Assembly (NCBI GenBank): GCA_025965195.1
Contig: JAOPXK010000056.1
Coordinates: 1 to 64,000 of the forward strand
DNA: 64,000 nt
Direction: 5' to 3'
Origin: Marmoricola sp.
Lineage (GTDB): Bacteria; Actinomycetota; Actinomycetes; Propionibacteriales; Nocardioidaceae
In this document: piece by piece, positions 1-9,665 of the stretch
How positions within the stretch are numbered: position 1 is the stretch's first letter
How the letters are laid out: each line of letters opens with the position of its first letter
Translations under genes and position numbers: made by a program
The notes under the pieces: model-generated
What the model was told of the DNA's origin: nothing
What the model saw: only the letters and a program-made list of their open reading frames with translations
The model's database searches: none

Positions 1-452
1 ATCTCGACTTCGGCTTCGGCGCGGCCGACCCAGTTGGCGCCTTCGACGGACTTGCCGGGCTCGAGGTCGTTGTAGACCTCGAAGAAGTGCTGGATCTCGA
101 GCCGGTCGAACTTCGAGACGTGGTCGATGTCGCGCAGGTGCTCGAGGCGGGGGTCGTGGGTCGGCACGCAGAGCACCTTGTCGTCGCCGCCGGCCTCGTC
201 GGTCATCCGGAACATCCCGATCGCGCGGCACTTGATCAGGCAGCCGGGGAAGGTCGGGGCCTGCAGGATGACCAGCGCGTCGAGCGGGTCGCCGTCCTGG
301 CCGAGAGTGTTCTCGATGTAGCCGTAGTCCTCGGGGTACGCCGTGGAGGTGAAGAGCATCCGATCGAGGCGAATGCGACCCGTCTCGTGGTCCACCTCGT
401 ACTTGTTGCGTGAGCCCTTGGGGATCTCCACCAGTACGTCGAACTCCAGCAC
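1..452 (-). CDS. ppa: Inorganic pyrophosphatase, 3' end outside window
   Basis: Family I soluble pyrophosphatase, which hydrolyses PPi to phosphate in the cytoplasm and so pulls biosynthetic reactions forward. About 150 codons are present and the C-terminus runs off the left edge. The translation begins [19 protein letters not shown] and carries the family signature [10 protein letters not shown] with its metal-binding aspartates, plus the conserved YPEDYGYI stretch. The start is GTG at 452 because GGAAGGA sits about 7 nt upstream; the nearby ATG is out of frame. It is divergent from dacB across a roughly 100-bp region, the same arrangement as in mycobacteria. Confidence 0.96.
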   Translation of the reverse strand, partial: MLEFDVLVEIPKGSRNKYEVDHETGRIRLDRMLFTSTAYPEDYGYIENTLGQDGDPLDALVILQAPTFPGCLIKCRAIGMFRMTDEAGGDDKVLCVPTHDPRLEHLRDIDHVSKFDRLEIQHFFEVYNDLEPGKSVEGANWVGRAEAEVE

Positions 453-503
453 AGTGCATTCCTTCCGAACGGGGTGCACCGTCGAGGCGTTGACGATGTC
501 CGG

Positions 504-513
504 AGGCTAGTCT
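504..513. promoter_or_regulatory. Overlapping divergent -10 elements between ppa and dacB
   Basis: The decamer AGGCTAGTCT reads TAGTCT on the + strand (508-513, toward dacB) and TAGCCT on the - strand (509-504, toward ppa), so both -10 hexamers share a central CTAG. Predicted starts lie near 520 (+) and 497 (-), giving leaders of about 35 and 45 nt, each with a Shine-Dalgarno sequence. No clear -35 was seen. This is inference from sequence only. Confidence 0.45.
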
Positions 514-554
514 CGCGCACAACCTGCTCGAAACGACAGTTGAAAGGGGCCGAT

Positions 555-2006
555 GTGGCCAAGGGTGAGGAACGACACCCTCCTCGTCGTCGCAGGCGCA
601 GCTGGCTGCCCGATCTCGGCGTCCTCCTCGTCGTCGCGCTGGCCTTCGCTGCCGTGCAGTACAACCTCGGTGGCCGGCTCTTCGGCTGGGACCCGGTCGA
701 CCCGGCCACGAACCCTGCCGCCGTGCAGCCCCCGCAGGGACTTCGACTGCAGCCGCAAGCCCAAGCCGCCCCCGTCGCGGACGCAGCGGCAGGAGGTTCG
801 GCAGTTGCCGCGAAGGTCGCGAAGGCGGTTGCGCCGTACGTCACCGACCCGGAGCTCGGGCGTCACGTCGACGTCCTCGTTGCGCGGCTCTCGGACGGCA
901 AGGTCGTCTATCGCCACGGCGCCGGCGACACGATGCCGGCCTCGACGATGAAGCTGCTGACCACGACCGCGGCGTTGCAGTCGATCGGCCCGATGGCGCG
1001 GTTCACGACGACGGTCGGCCGGATCCCCGACACGAGGCAGATCGTGCTGGTCGGCGGTGGCGACCCGTTCCTGATGAGTTCGCCGGCGAAGGCCAAGGGT
1101 CTCTATCCGGCGCGGGCCGACATCGTCACGCTGGCCCGGAGAGCGGCCGCGAGCCTCAAACAGCAAGGCCTGACCCGGGTCCGGCTCGGCTACGACAACA
1201 GCCTCTTCTCCGGCCCGGCGACCAACCCGACCTGGCCGTCGTCGTACGCCGACGTGGTGCCGCCGATCAGCGCGCTCTGGGTCGACGAGGGCCACAACCC
1301 GGACGGCGCCGGCTTTCTGAAGGATCCGGCGGCGCAGGCCGCTCAGGACTTCCGGCTGGCCCTGATCGCGAGCGGCATCCAGGTGCCGCTGCCGGCAGTC
1401 GCCCGGACGGAGCCCGCGGGGGCGATGCCACTCGCGAAGATGGAGAGCGCCCCGCTCGGCGAGATCATCCAGCAGACCCTCGACGTCAGCGACAACACGG
1501 CGGCCGAGGTGATCGGCCACCATGTCGGCCTCACCGAGGGGTACCCCGGCTCGTTCGCCGGTGGGGTCCGGGCGGTGCGGCGCGTGCTCGGCACCCTCGG
1601 TATCGACACCACCGCGGACAGGATGTACGACGGCAGCGGACTCTCGCGCAGGGACCGGCTCGACCCGCAGACCTTGATCGACGTACTCCTCCATGCCGCC
1701 AGCTCCGACCATCCAGAACTGCGCGACGTCATCACCGGTCTGCCGGTCGCCGGGTTCACCGGCTCGTTGCAGTACCGCTTCGACGAGGGTGCTGCAGCCG
1801 GCCGAGGCCGGGTGCGCGCGAAGACCGGCACCTTGACCGGGGTGAACGGGCTGGCGGGGGTGGCCACCGACCTCGACGGCGACGGGCTGGTGTTCGTGGC
1901 GATCGCGGACCGGGTCAGCGAGCCCGACACCACCCTGGCGCGCGACGCCCTCGACAAGCTTGCCGCCGCACTCGGTGCCTGCCACTGCGGTGCGTCAATC
2001 CCATGA
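555..2006 (+). CDS. dacB: D-alanyl-D-alanine carboxypeptidase/endopeptidase (peptidase S13, PBP4 type)
   Basis: Low-molecular-weight penicillin-binding protein that trims or cleaves peptidoglycan cross-links outside the membrane. With a GTG start at 555 the product is 483 aa: a basic N-terminus (RRRRR), one membrane or signal-anchor helix at about residues 17-33, then the S13 domain. The three catalytic motifs are visible: STMK at 130-133 with nucleophile Ser130, SDN at 312-314 and KTG at 423-425. The GTG start is chosen over an upstream in-frame ATG at 474 because GAAAGGGG lies 6 nt before it and the predicted promoter starts transcription near 520. The gene is divergent from ppa. Confidence 0.93.
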   Translation: MAKGEERHPPRRRRRSWLPDLGVLLVVALAFAAVQYNLGGRLFGWDPVDPATNPAAVQPPQGLRLQPQAQAAPVADAAAGGSAVAAKVAKAVAPYVTDPELGRHVDVLVARLSDGKVVYRHGAGDTMPASTMKLLTTTAALQSIGPMARFTTTVGRIPDTRQIVLVGGGDPFLMSSPAKAKGLYPARADIVTLARRAAASLKQQGLTRVRLGYDNSLFSGPATNPTWPSSYADVVPPISALWVDEGHNPDGAGFLKDPAAQAAQDFRLALIASGIQVPLPAVARTEPAGAMPLAKMESAPLGEIIQQTLDVSDNTAAEVIGHHVGLTEGYPGSFAGGVRAVRRVLGTLGIDTTADRMYDGSGLSRRDRLDPQTLIDVLLHAASSDHPELRDVITGLPVAGFTGSLQYRFDEGAAAGRGRVRAKTGTLTGVNGLAGVATDLDGDGLVFVAIADRVSEPDTTLARDALDKLAAALGACHCGASIP

Positions 2007-2027
2007 CGTCGGTTGCGCAGCCCCACG

Positions 2028-2033
2028 TAGGGT
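2028..2033 (+). promoter_or_regulatory. -10 TAGGGT, leaderless start for metalloprotease gene
   Basis: TAGGGT ends 6 nt before the ATG at 2040 and there is no Shine-Dalgarno sequence, so transcription should begin at or next to the start codon. Confidence 0.5.
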
Positions 2034-2039
2034 CGCTTC

Positions 2040-3098
2040 ATGACTGAGCAGCCTCCCTCCCGGATGATCGACTGGGACCTCGCCGTGCGTGTCGCCGCCA
2101 AGCTGGCAGGCGACGGACCCGCCGTACCCCACGCAGAGGCCGTCGAAGCCGTCGAGGAGCTGCGTGCAGGCGCCGAGAAATCGAGTCCGCTGGTGCGGGA
2201 GTTCACCGGGCTGGTGGCCGCGGAGCGTACGGCGCCGGTGCTGGTCGTCGACCGGACCGGCTGGATCCAGGCCAACGCCGACGCCTTCGAGACGATCATC
2301 GCGCCGCTGATCGGCAAGCTGCAGGCCAAGAAAGGTGCGCCCTCGCCGATGGCCGAGGCGATCGGCTCCCGGATCACCGGCGCCGAGCTCGGCCTGATGC
2401 TGGGCTTCCTGGGCAACAAGGTGCTCGGCCAGTTCGACCCGTTCTACAAGGACGCCGGTGCGGCCGGCCGACTGCTGCTCGTCGCCCCCAACATCGTGCA
2501 CACCGAGCGTGAGATCGACGCCGACCCGCACGACTTCCGGCTCTGGGTGTGCCTGCACGAGGAGACCCACCGGGTGCAGTTCACCGCCGTCCCGTGGATG
2601 CGCGACCACCTGGAGTCGGAGATGGGCAGGATCATCGGCGAGGTCCAGACCGACCCGGGCAAGCTGCTCACCGAAGGCATGAAGAAGATGGCCGACGTCC
2701 TCGCCGGCAAGTCCGAGGGCAGCCTGATCGACGTCTTCTCGAGCCCCGAGCAGAAGGCGGTGATCGACCGGATCACCGGCGTGATGAGCCTCCTGGAAGG
2801 CCACGCCGATGTGGTGATGGACGGTGTCGGACCCGAGGTGATCCCGAGCGTGGAGGAGATCCGGAGGAAGTTCACCCAGCGCCGCAAGGGCGTCGGCACC
2901 CTCGACAAGCTGCTGCGCCGGCTGCTCGGCCTCGACCAGAAGATGGCGCAGTATCGCGACGGCGCGGTCTTCGTCCGCGACGCGATCGGCGCCGTCGGCA
3001 TGGAGGGCTTCAACGCCGTCTGGGCCGGCCCGGAGAACCTGCCGAGCAAGGCCGAGATCCACGACCCGGCCGCGTGGGTCAAGCGCGTCCACGGCTGA
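2040..3098 (+). CDS. Zinc-dependent metalloprotease (zincin_2 / DUF2342 family)
   Basis: A 352-aa protein of the actinobacterial zincin family annotated as putative hydrolase or coenzyme-F420-associated protein. HEETH at residues 173-177 is the HExxH zinc site; a second Glu-rich segment (EGHADVVMD) near residue 254 probably supplies the third ligand. No signal peptide or membrane helix is visible, so it is probably cytoplasmic. It sits between dacB and tilS as its counterpart does in mycobacteria. The physiological substrate is unknown; the F420 link is a family-level correlation and no F420 genes are nearby. Confidence 0.85.
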   Translation: MTEQPPSRMIDWDLAVRVAAKLAGDGPAVPHAEAVEAVEELRAGAEKSSPLVREFTGLVAAERTAPVLVVDRTGWIQANADAFETIIAPLIGKLQAKKGAPSPMAEAIGSRITGAELGLMLGFLGNKVLGQFDPFYKDAGAAGRLLLVAPNIVHTEREIDADPHDFRLWVCLHEETHRVQFTAVPWMRDHLESEMGRIIGEVQTDPGKLLTEGMKKMADVLAGKSEGSLIDVFSSPEQKAVIDRITGVMSLLEGHADVVMDGVGPEVIPSVEEIRRKFTQRRKGVGTLDKLLRRLLGLDQKMAQYRDGAVFVRDAIGAVGMEGFNAVWAGPENLPSKAEIHDPAAWVKRVHG

Positions 3099-3140
3099 GT
3101 CCGACCCCAGATCCGACCCGGACACGAGGAGCTGCCAGCA

Positions 3141-4121
3141 GTGCTGAACCCGGCAACGGCCGCCATCCGGATCGGTGTACGCCGGACCTTGGCCGACCTC
3201 GAACCCGGCGACACCGTGATCGTGGCCTGCTCGGGCGGCGCCGACTCGCTGGCCCTGCTGGCCGCAACCGTCTTCGAAGCCCGGCAGCCCGGCTGGCGCG
3301 TCGTCGGTGCGACCGTCGACCACGGCCTCCAGGTCGGCTCGGCCGAGCACGCCGCCGCGGTGGTCGAGCAGATGGATGCGCTCGGCGTTGACGAGTCCGT
3401 CCTCGCGACCGTGCACGTCGAGGCGCCCGGGATGGGGCCCGAGGCAGCAGCGCGAGAAGCGAGGTACGCCGTACTCGAGGAGCTCGCGGAGCGAATCGAC
3501 GCCAGCGCCGTGGTCCTCGGCCACACCCTCGACGACCAGGCCGAGACCGTGCTGCTCGGCCTCACCCGGGGCTCGGGCGGCCGGGCGCTGGCCGGGATGC
3601 GGCGGGCGTTCGATCACTACCGCCGGCCGCTGCTCGACGTGACCCGGGCAGACACCGAGGAGTCCTGCCGGGCCGAGGGCATCGAGTTCTGGCGCGACCC
3701 GCACAACGATGATCCGCGCTTCACCCGGGTCCGGGTCCGGGGCACCGTGATGCCGATGCTCGAGACCGAGCTCGGTCCCGGCGTGGCCGTGGCGCTGGCG
3801 AGGACCGCCGACCAGCTGCGCGCCGACGCCGACTTCATCGACAAGGTCGCCGACCAGGCGTTCGAGGAGGTCCGCGCCGAGGACGGGCTGGTCCTCGCCG
3901 CACTCCGGCAGCAGCCCGATGCGATCCGCCGCCGGGTGATCCGCCTCGCTGCCCTGGCGGCGGGGAGTCCGTCCAGCGAGCTCTTCCTGCAGCATGTCCT
4001 CGAGGTCGATCGGCTGGTCACCGACTGGCACGGTCAGACCGGTGTCGACCTCCCCGGCCACGTGCGGGCGGCCCGGGATGGTGACCACCTCATGTTCCGC
4101 AAAGGCCCTGTGGCAGGCTGA
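3141..4121 (+). CDS. tilS: tRNA(Ile)-lysidine synthetase
   Basis: Converts C34 of the CAU-anticodon isoleucine tRNA to lysidine using ATP and lysine, so that it reads AUA. The 326-aa product has the PP-loop ATP-pyrophosphatase motif SGGADS at residues 31-36 and the second conserved block GHTLDDQAETVLLGL. It is of the short actinobacterial type, with a reduced C-terminal region. GTG at 3141 is the start; GAGGAG lies 10 nt upstream. hpt begins 5 nt after the stop, and the tilS-hpt-ftsH order is widely conserved. Confidence 0.95.
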   Translation: MLNPATAAIRIGVRRTLADLEPGDTVIVACSGGADSLALLAATVFEARQPGWRVVGATVDHGLQVGSAEHAAAVVEQMDALGVDESVLATVHVEAPGMGPEAAAREARYAVLEELAERIDASAVVLGHTLDDQAETVLLGLTRGSGGRALAGMRRAFDHYRRPLLDVTRADTEESCRAEGIEFWRDPHNDDPRFTRVRVRGTVMPMLETELGPGVAVALARTADQLRADADFIDKVADQAFEEVRAEDGLVLAALRQQPDAIRRRVIRLAALAAGSPSSELFLQHVLEVDRLVTDWHGQTGVDLPGHVRAARDGDHLMFRKGPVAG

Positions 4122-4126
4122 CGCCC

Positions 4127-4678
4127 ATGGATGCAGCCGACGTCGATGCTGATCTGACGAACACACTTTTCACAGAGGAGCAGATCCAGTCCCGGCTCGG
4201 CGAGCTCGCCAAGCAGATCGAGGCCGACTACGAGGGCGAAGACCTGCTGATCGTCGGTGTCCTTCGTGGGGCCGTGATGGTGATGGCCGATCTGGCGAGG
4301 AGCTTCAACCGCCATGTCGAGATGGACTGGATGGCGGTGTCGTCGTACGGCTCGGGGACGAAGTCCTCAGGCGTCGTACGCATCCTCAAGGACCTGGACA
4401 CCGACATCAGTGGCCGGCACGTGCTGATCGTCGACGAGATCATCGACACCGGCCTCACGCTGTCCTGGCTGACCTCGAACCTGAACTCGCGCAACCCGGC
4501 GTCGGTGACGATCTGCACCCTTCTCCGCAAGCCCGAAGCAGTCCGGATGGACGTCGACGTGAAGTACGTCGGATGGGACATCGCCAACGAGTTCGTGGTC
4601 GGTTACGGGCTCGACTATCACGAGAAATACCGCAATCTCAGGAGCATTGGGACACTCGCTCCCCACGTCTATGCGTGA
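4127..4678 (+). CDS. hpt: Hypoxanthine phosphoribosyltransferase
   Basis: Purine salvage enzyme that joins hypoxanthine (and guanine) to PRPP to give IMP or GMP. The 183-aa length is normal. The PRPP-binding loop VLIVDEIIDTG is at residues 99-109, and the PP loop is the LRGAVMVMADL segment near 44. It is very close to tilS (5-nt gap) and probably co-transcribed with it. ftsH follows after about 100 nt. Confidence 0.95.
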   Translation: MDAADVDADLTNTLFTEEQIQSRLGELAKQIEADYEGEDLLIVGVLRGAVMVMADLARSFNRHVEMDWMAVSSYGSGTKSSGVVRILKDLDTDISGRHVLIVDEIIDTGLTLSWLTSNLNSRNPASVTICTLLRKPEAVRMDVDVKYVGWDIANEFVVGYGLDYHEKYRNLRSIGTLAPHVYA

Positions 4679-4778
4679 TTGCTGGGCCCGCCTGAGAGGA
4701 TTGGGCCGACATGTACCGTCGGGCATTCACCGCAACGACGGCTGAAGTGGCAGGAGGGCGGGGCGTCGACCCCGGCTT

Positions 4779-6779
4779 ATGGACGTGAAAAGAATTCTCC
4801 GCGGTCCCTGGTTGTGGATCGTCGTGGCTGTTGTCGGCGTGCTCGTAGCGCTGCAGTTCCTGGTGCCCAACGGCGGATACACCGAGATCAAGTACTCCGC
4901 GATGGTCAGCCATATCGACAAGGGCGACATCAAGGAGATCACCTTCGTCGACGGCGGTGACCAGCAGATCCGCGCGACGCTGGACAACGGCCAGAAGGTG
5001 CTCACCACCTGGATCGCCGGCACCCAGGAGGGTCTGGTTGCCGCGGCCGAGAAGCAGTACAAGGCCGGCAACATCGACTCGGTCGTCACCAAGGTCTCCA
5101 AGCCGAGCCTGCTCGGCTCGATCCTCGGCACACTGCTTCCGTTCGCGCTGATCGTGCTGCTGTTCCTCTTCTTGATGAACCAGGTCCAGGGCGGAGGCGG
5201 CCGCGTCATGCAGTTCGCCAAGTCCAAGGCCAAGCTGATCAGCAAGGACATGCCGAAGACCACCTTCGCGGACGTGGCCGGCTGTGAAGAGGCCATCGAG
5301 GAGCTCGGCGAGATCAAGGAGTTCCTCCAGGAGCCGGCGAAGTTCCAGGCCGTCGGCGCCAAGATCCCCAAGGGCGTGCTGCTCTACGGCCAGCCCGGCA
5401 CCGGCAAGACCCTGCTGGCGCGTGCCGTTGCGGGCGAGGCGGGCGTGCCGTTCTACTCGATCTCCGGCTCGGACTTCGTCGAGATGTTCGTCGGTGTGGG
5501 TGCGTCCCGTGTCCGCGACCTCTTCGAGCAGGCCAAGGAGAACGCCCCAGCGATCGTCTTCATCGACGAGATCGATGCCGTCGGCCGTCACCGTGGTGCC
5601 GGCATGGGCGGTGGCCACGACGAGCGTGAGCAGACCCTCAACCAGCTGCTGGTCGAGATGGACGGGTTCGACGTACGCGGTGGCGTGATCCTGATCGCCG
5701 CGACGAACCGTCCCGACATTCTCGACCCCGCACTGCTGCGCCCAGGTCGCTTCGACCGGCAGATCAGCGTGGACGCCCCTGACCTCAACGGTCGTGAGCA
5801 GATCCTCAAGGTGCACGCCCGCGGCAAGCCGATGGGTTCGGACGTCGACCTGCTCTCGGTTGCACGTCGTACGCCGGGGTTCACCGGCGCCGACCTGGCC
5901 AACGTGCTCAACGAGGCTGCCCTGCTGACCGCGCGCAACAACGCCAAGATGATCGACAACGCCGCGCTCGACGAGGCGATCGACCGCGTGATCGCCGGTC
6001 CGCAGAAGCGCACCCGCCTGATGAGCGAGAAGGAAAAGCTGATCACGGCGTACCACGAGGGCGGCCACGCCCTGGTCGCTGCGGCGCTCCCCGGCACCGA
6101 CCCGGTCCACAAGATCACGATCCTGCCGCGCGGCCGGGCCCTCGGCTACACGATGGTGCTGCCGGACGAGGACAAGTACTCCCAGACCCGCTCGGAGATG
6201 CTCGACAAGCTCGCCTACATGCTCGGTGGCCGTGCCGCGGAGGAGCTGATCTTCCACGACCCGACGACCGGTGCCGGCGACGACATCGAGAAGGCGACCT
6301 CGCTGGCTCGCGCCATGGTCACCCAGTACGGCATGACGGACAGCCTCGGCGCGATCAAGCTCGGCGAGACCAACGGCGAGCCGTTCCTGGGCCGCGACTT
6401 CGGCCACACGAAGAACTACTCCGAGAGCGTCGCGGCGATCGTCGACGACGAGACCAAGAAGTTCCTCCAGACCGCGCACCAGGAAGCCTTCGACATCCTC
6501 GAGGCGAACCGCGACGTGCTCGACGCGCTGGTCACCGAGCTGCTCGAGAAGGAGACGCTCGACAAGGCCCAGGTGGCCAAGGTCTTCGAGCCGCTGCGTC
6601 GACGTCCGGCGCGTCCGGCGTGGACCGGATCGCCTGACCGCAGTCCGTCGAACCTGCCTCCGGTGGCCGTGCCCAAGTCCGCGGCCAACGGCTCTGCATC
6701 CGAGCAGGAGGAGGGCGCGATCATCCTCACGCCTCCCGGCGCCGACGGCGACACGTTCGGAGAGAAACCGATGTCATGA
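4779..6779 (+). CDS. ftsH: ATP-dependent zinc metalloprotease FtsH
   Basis: Membrane-anchored AAA+ protease for membrane and regulatory proteins. The 666-aa protein has two N-terminal helices (about residues 10-27 and 112-130) flanking an extracytoplasmic domain, then the AAA+ module with Walker A at 204-211, Walker [12 protein letters not shown], the SRH segment and the zinc site HEGGH at 426-430. Walker A reads GQPGTGKT instead of the usual GPPGTGKT; the essential G, K and T are kept. The C-terminal tail from about 600 is low-complexity and Pro/Ala-rich. The stop overlaps the folE start as ATGA, implying translational coupling. No good Shine-Dalgarno directly precedes the ATG. Confidence 0.97.
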   Translation: MDVKRILRGPWLWIVVAVVGVLVALQFLVPNGGYTEIKYSAMVSHIDKGDIKEITFVDGGDQQIRATLDNGQKVLTTWIAGTQEGLVAAAEKQYKAGNIDSVVTKVSKPSLLGSILGTLLPFALIVLLFLFLMNQVQGGGGRVMQFAKSKAKLISKDMPKTTFADVAGCEEAIEELGEIKEFLQEPAKFQAVGAKIPKGVLLYGQPGTGKTLLARAVAGEAGVPFYSISGSDFVEMFVGVGASRVRDLFEQAKENAPAIVFIDEIDAVGRHRGAGMGGGHDEREQTLNQLLVEMDGFDVRGGVILIAATNRPDILDPALLRPGRFDRQISVDAPDLNGREQILKVHARGKPMGSDVDLLSVARRTPGFTGADLANVLNEAALLTARNNAKMIDNAALDEAIDRVIAGPQKRTRLMSEKEKLITAYHEGGHALVAAALPGTDPVHKITILPRGRALGYTMVLPDEDKYSQTRSEMLDKLAYMLGGRAAEELIFHDPTTGAGDDIEKATSLARAMVTQYGMTDSLGAIKLGETNGEPFLGRDFGHTKNYSESVAAIVDDETKKFLQTAHQEAFDILEANRDVLDALVTELLEKETLDKAQVAKVFEPLRRRPARPAWTGSPDRSPSNLPPVAVPKSAANGSASEQEEGAIILTPPGADGDTFGEKPMS

Positions 6780-7387
6780 GCGTCAACAAGGTCTCGCTCG
6801 ATGCAGACCGCGAGGTGCCCGACTTCGACCACGCTCGTGCCGAGGCCGCCGTCCGCGAGCTGCTCTACGCGATCGGCGAGGATCCCGAGCGCGAGGGCCT
6901 GCACGACACGCCGGCCCGCGTCGCCAGGGCGTACGCCGAGATGACGGCCGGCCTTCGTCAGACGGCGAAGGACGTCCTCACCACCACCTTCGACATCGGT
7001 CACGACGAGATGGTGCTGGTCCGCGACATCGAGCTCTGGTCGATGTGCGAGCACCACCTGGTGCCGTTCACCGGGGTCGCCCATGTCGGCTACATCCCGG
7101 CCGAGTCCGGCAAGATCACCGGCCTGTCCAAGCTGGCGCGGCTGGTCGACGTCTACGCCAAGCGCCCGCAGGTGCAGGAGCGGCTGACCACCCAGGTCGC
7201 CGACGCCCTGATGGAGATCCTCGAGGCGCGTGGCGTGATCGTGGTGATCGAGGCCGAGCACCTCTGCATGACGATGCGTGGAGTGAAGAAGGCAGGCGCC
7301 CGCACCATCACGTCAGCAGTGCGCGGGATCATGCACAACTCGGCGACTCGGTCCGAGGCAATGACGCTGATCGCCTCCCGTCGCTGA
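6776..7387 (+). CDS. folE: GTP cyclohydrolase I
   Basis: First committed step of tetrahydrofolate synthesis: GTP to 7,8-dihydroneopterin triphosphate. The 203-aa protein has zinc ligands Cys91 and His94 in MCEHHLVPF and Cys164 in [12 protein letters not shown], and the GLSKLARLV signature. It overlaps the end of ftsH by 4 nt, as in other actinobacteria. The rest of the pathway (folP, folB, folK) follows after one inserted gene. Confidence 0.97.
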   Translation: MSVNKVSLDADREVPDFDHARAEAAVRELLYAIGEDPEREGLHDTPARVARAYAEMTAGLRQTAKDVLTTTFDIGHDEMVLVRDIELWSMCEHHLVPFTGVAHVGYIPAESGKITGLSKLARLVDVYAKRPQVQERLTTQVADALMEILEARGVIVVIEAEHLCMTMRGVKKAGARTITSAVRGIMHNSATRSEAMTLIASRR

Positions 7388-7399
7388 GGGCCACGGGAC

Positions 7400-7405
7400 T
7401 AACGT
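7400..7405 (+). promoter_or_regulatory. -10 TAACGT, leaderless GTG start of desaturase gene
   Basis: TAACGT ends 6 nt before GTG 7412, without a Shine-Dalgarno sequence. It gives the inserted desaturase gene its own promoter inside the folate cluster. Confidence 0.45.
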
Positions 7406-7411
7406 GGATCT

Positions 7412-8362
7412 GTGACCTCGATGAAGCACACCCTCAGCCAGACCCAGATGCTGCAAGAGCTGGAACCGGTGGTCGCCGAGAACCTCAACCGGCATCTCTC
7501 GGTGGCCAAGGAATGGTTTCCGCACGAGTACGTCCCGTGGAGTGACGGCCGCAACTACGACGGCATCCTCAACGGCGACGCCTGGACACCCGCGGACTCC
7601 CCGATGTCCGACGTCGCGCGATCCGCACTGATCGTCAACCTGCTCACCGAGGACAACCTGCCGAGCTACCACCACGAGATCGCCTCGCTCTTCGGACGCG
7701 ATGCCGCCTGGGGCGAATGGGTGCACCGATGGACCGCAGAGGAGGGCCGGCACGCGATCGCGATCCGCGACTACCTGCTGACCTCACGTGCGGTCGACCC
7801 GGTGCAGCTGGAGCAGCTCCGGATGGACCACATGTCGATCGGCTACACCGCCCAGCACCCGGACGACATGCTGCGCTCGCTGGCCTATGTCTCCTTCCAG
7901 GAGCTCGCCACCCGCGTGTCTCACCGCAACACCGGCAAGATCACCGGCGACCCCGTCGCGGACCAGCTGCTCGCCCGGGTCGCCACCGATGAGAACCTGC
8001 ACATGATCTTCTACCGCAACCTGCTCCAGGCCGCGCTCGAGCTCGCGCCCAACCAGGTGATGCCGGCGATCCGTGACGTGGTCAAGACCTTCCAGATGCC
8101 GGGCACCGACATCGCCGGGTTCCAGCGCAAGGCAGTCGAGATGGCCATTGCCGGGGTCTACGACATCAGGCAGCACCGCGACGACGTCGTCGCTCCGGTG
8201 CTGAGGTTCTGGGGGGTCTTCGACATCGAGGGGCTCGATGCCGAAGGCGAGGCTGCGCGGACGGAGCTCGCCGAGGTGATGGCGGAGCTCGAGACGCAGG
8301 CAGCCCGCTTCGAGGACAGGCGCGACGCGCTGAAGGCACGGCTGGCTGCTCGCAACAAGTGA
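7412..8362 (+). CDS. Acyl-[acyl-carrier-protein] desaturase (ferritin-like diiron)
   Basis: Soluble fatty-acid desaturase of the plant stearoyl-ACP / mycobacterial DesA type, which puts a cis double bond into ACP-bound fatty acids using O2 and reduced ferredoxin. The 316-aa protein shows diiron ligand patterns in order: EDNLP (about residue 76), EEGRH, FQELA and DENLH (about 195). The last part (from about 270) is helical and charged. The start is GTG 7412 in a leaderless context; ATG 7421 is an alternative. Its place between folE and folP is unusual, since those genes are adjacent in mycobacteria, so it looks like an insertion that kept the operon direction. Confidence 0.88.
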   Translation: MTSMKHTLSQTQMLQELEPVVAENLNRHLSVAKEWFPHEYVPWSDGRNYDGILNGDAWTPADSPMSDVARSALIVNLLTEDNLPSYHHEIASLFGRDAAWGEWVHRWTAEEGRHAIAIRDYLLTSRAVDPVQLEQLRMDHMSIGYTAQHPDDMLRSLAYVSFQELATRVSHRNTGKITGDPVADQLLARVATDENLHMIFYRNLLQAALELAPNQVMPAIRDVVKTFQMPGTDIAGFQRKAVEMAIAGVYDIRQHRDDVVAPVLRFWGVFDIEGLDAEGEAARTELAEVMAELETQAARFEDRRDALKARLAARNK

Positions 8363-8379
8363 CTCGGCGGCGTCGCCGT

Positions 8380-8385
8380 TAGGGT
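8380..8385 (+). promoter_or_regulatory. -10 TAGGGT, leaderless start of folP
   Basis: TAGGGT ends 7 nt before ATG 8393. This spacing favours the ATG over the in-frame GTG at 8384, which would overlap the hexamer. Confidence 0.45.
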
Positions 8386-8392
8386 GACCCGC

Positions 8393-9247
8393 ATGAGCCT
8401 GCCCGTGCGCCACGTCGCCGGCCTGCCGGTGGTCGACCGGCCGCTGGTGATGGGCGTGGTGAACGTGACCCCGGACTCGTTCTCCGACGGTGGCAGGTTC
8501 GCCCACACCGATGCGGCGATCGCCCACGGGCTGGAGCTGCGGCGGCGCGGCGCCGACCTGATCGACATCGGCGGAGAGTCCACCCGCCCGGGTGCCACGC
8601 GTCCCGTCGTCGCGGAGGAGCTGAACCGGGTGGTTCCGGTCATCGCCGCCCTCGCCGCTGCCGGCGCCGCCGTCTCCGTCGACACGATGCGCTCCGAGGT
8701 CGCGGCCGCAGCGCTCGACGCCGGCGCGGTGCTCGTCAACGACGTCTCCGGAGGGCTGGCCGACCCGTCGATCCTGCGGGTCGTTGCCGACCGCGGTTCG
8801 GCGTACCTCGCGATGCACTGGCGGGCCCACTCAGACGTGATGCAGCAGCACACGGCGTACGCCGACGTGGTCGCCGACGTCCGTGACGAGCTGAGGCAGC
8901 GGGTCGACGCCGCCCTCGCCGCAGGCATCGACCTCGACAAGATCGCGGTCGACCCGGGCCTGGGCTTCGCGAAGACCGCGGACCACAACTGGCAGCTCCT
9001 CCAGCGGCTCGACGAGCTCGACGCCCTGGAGCTGCCGATCCTGGTCGGCTCGAGCCGCAAGTCCTTCCTCGGCACCCTGCTGGCGGACTCCGAGGGCAAG
9101 CCGCGCCCGGTGCTCGACCGGGACGATGCGGGCGTCGCGCTCACCACGATCGCGGCGATCAGCGGCGTCTGGGCGGTGCGCGTCCACGAGGTCCGGGCGA
9201 GCGTGGATGCCATCAAGGTGGTCACCCGCTGGCGCAGCGGCCACTGA
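8393..9247 (+). CDS. folP: Dihydropteroate synthase
   Basis: Condenses dihydropterin pyrophosphate with p-aminobenzoate to dihydropteroate; the target of sulfonamides. The product is 284 aa from ATG 8393. Diagnostic motifs are VMGVVNVTPDSFSDGG near the N-terminus, IDIGGESTRPGA (pterin and sulfa loop), VDPGLGFAKT and GSSRKSFLG. folB starts 58 nt downstream. It has the classical features expected of an active FolP1-type enzyme. Confidence 0.96.
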   Translation: MSLPVRHVAGLPVVDRPLVMGVVNVTPDSFSDGGRFAHTDAAIAHGLELRRRGADLIDIGGESTRPGATRPVVAEELNRVVPVIAALAAAGAAVSVDTMRSEVAAAALDAGAVLVNDVSGGLADPSILRVVADRGSAYLAMHWRAHSDVMQQHTAYADVVADVRDELRQRVDAALAAGIDLDKIAVDPGLGFAKTADHNWQLLQRLDELDALELPILVGSSRKSFLGTLLADSEGKPRPVLDRDDAGVALTTIAAISGVWAVRVHEVRASVDAIKVVTRWRSGH

Positions 9248-9305
9248 GGATTGCTGAGACGCGCGTTTCTGCCGTTCGGAGGCCCCGGCTAGGGTCAAAG
9301 ACGAA

Positions 9306-9665
9306 ATGACTGACCAACTCGCGGTGCGCGGCATCGAGATCCATGGCCATCATGGAGTGTTCGACTTCGAGCGCCGTGAAGGCCAGGTCTTCGTGATCGA
9401 TCTGGTGCTGGGGCTGGACAGCTCCGTGCCGGCCGCGAGCGACGACTTGTCGGACACCGTCGACTACGGGACGCTCGTAGAGGCCGTGAAGGCAGCCGTG
9501 GAGAACGACCCCGTCAACCTGATCGAGACCCTCGCGCAACGGATTGCCGACGTCTGCCTGGGGTATTCGCGGGTGGAATGGGTAGAAGTGACTGTGCACA
9601 AGCCGCACGCCCCGATACAGGCGACCTTCAACGATGTCGCCCTGACCATCAACCGGAGCCGATAA
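9306..9665 (+). CDS. folB: Dihydroneopterin aldolase
   Basis: Cleaves 7,8-dihydroneopterin to 6-hydroxymethyl-dihydropterin and glycolaldehyde. The 119-aa protein has the typical N-terminal IHGHHGVFDFERREGQ block, with the substrate-binding Glu and the fold's first strand, and the C-terminal HKPHAPI motif with the catalytic Lys. A TAGGGT hexamer ends 10 nt before the ATG, which may give a very short leader. folK begins at the base after its stop codon. Confidence 0.95.
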   Translation: MTDQLAVRGIEIHGHHGVFDFERREGQVFVIDLVLGLDSSVPAASDDLSDTVDYGTLVEAVKAAVENDPVNLIETLAQRIADVCLGYSRVEWVEVTVHKPHAPIQATFNDVALTINRSR

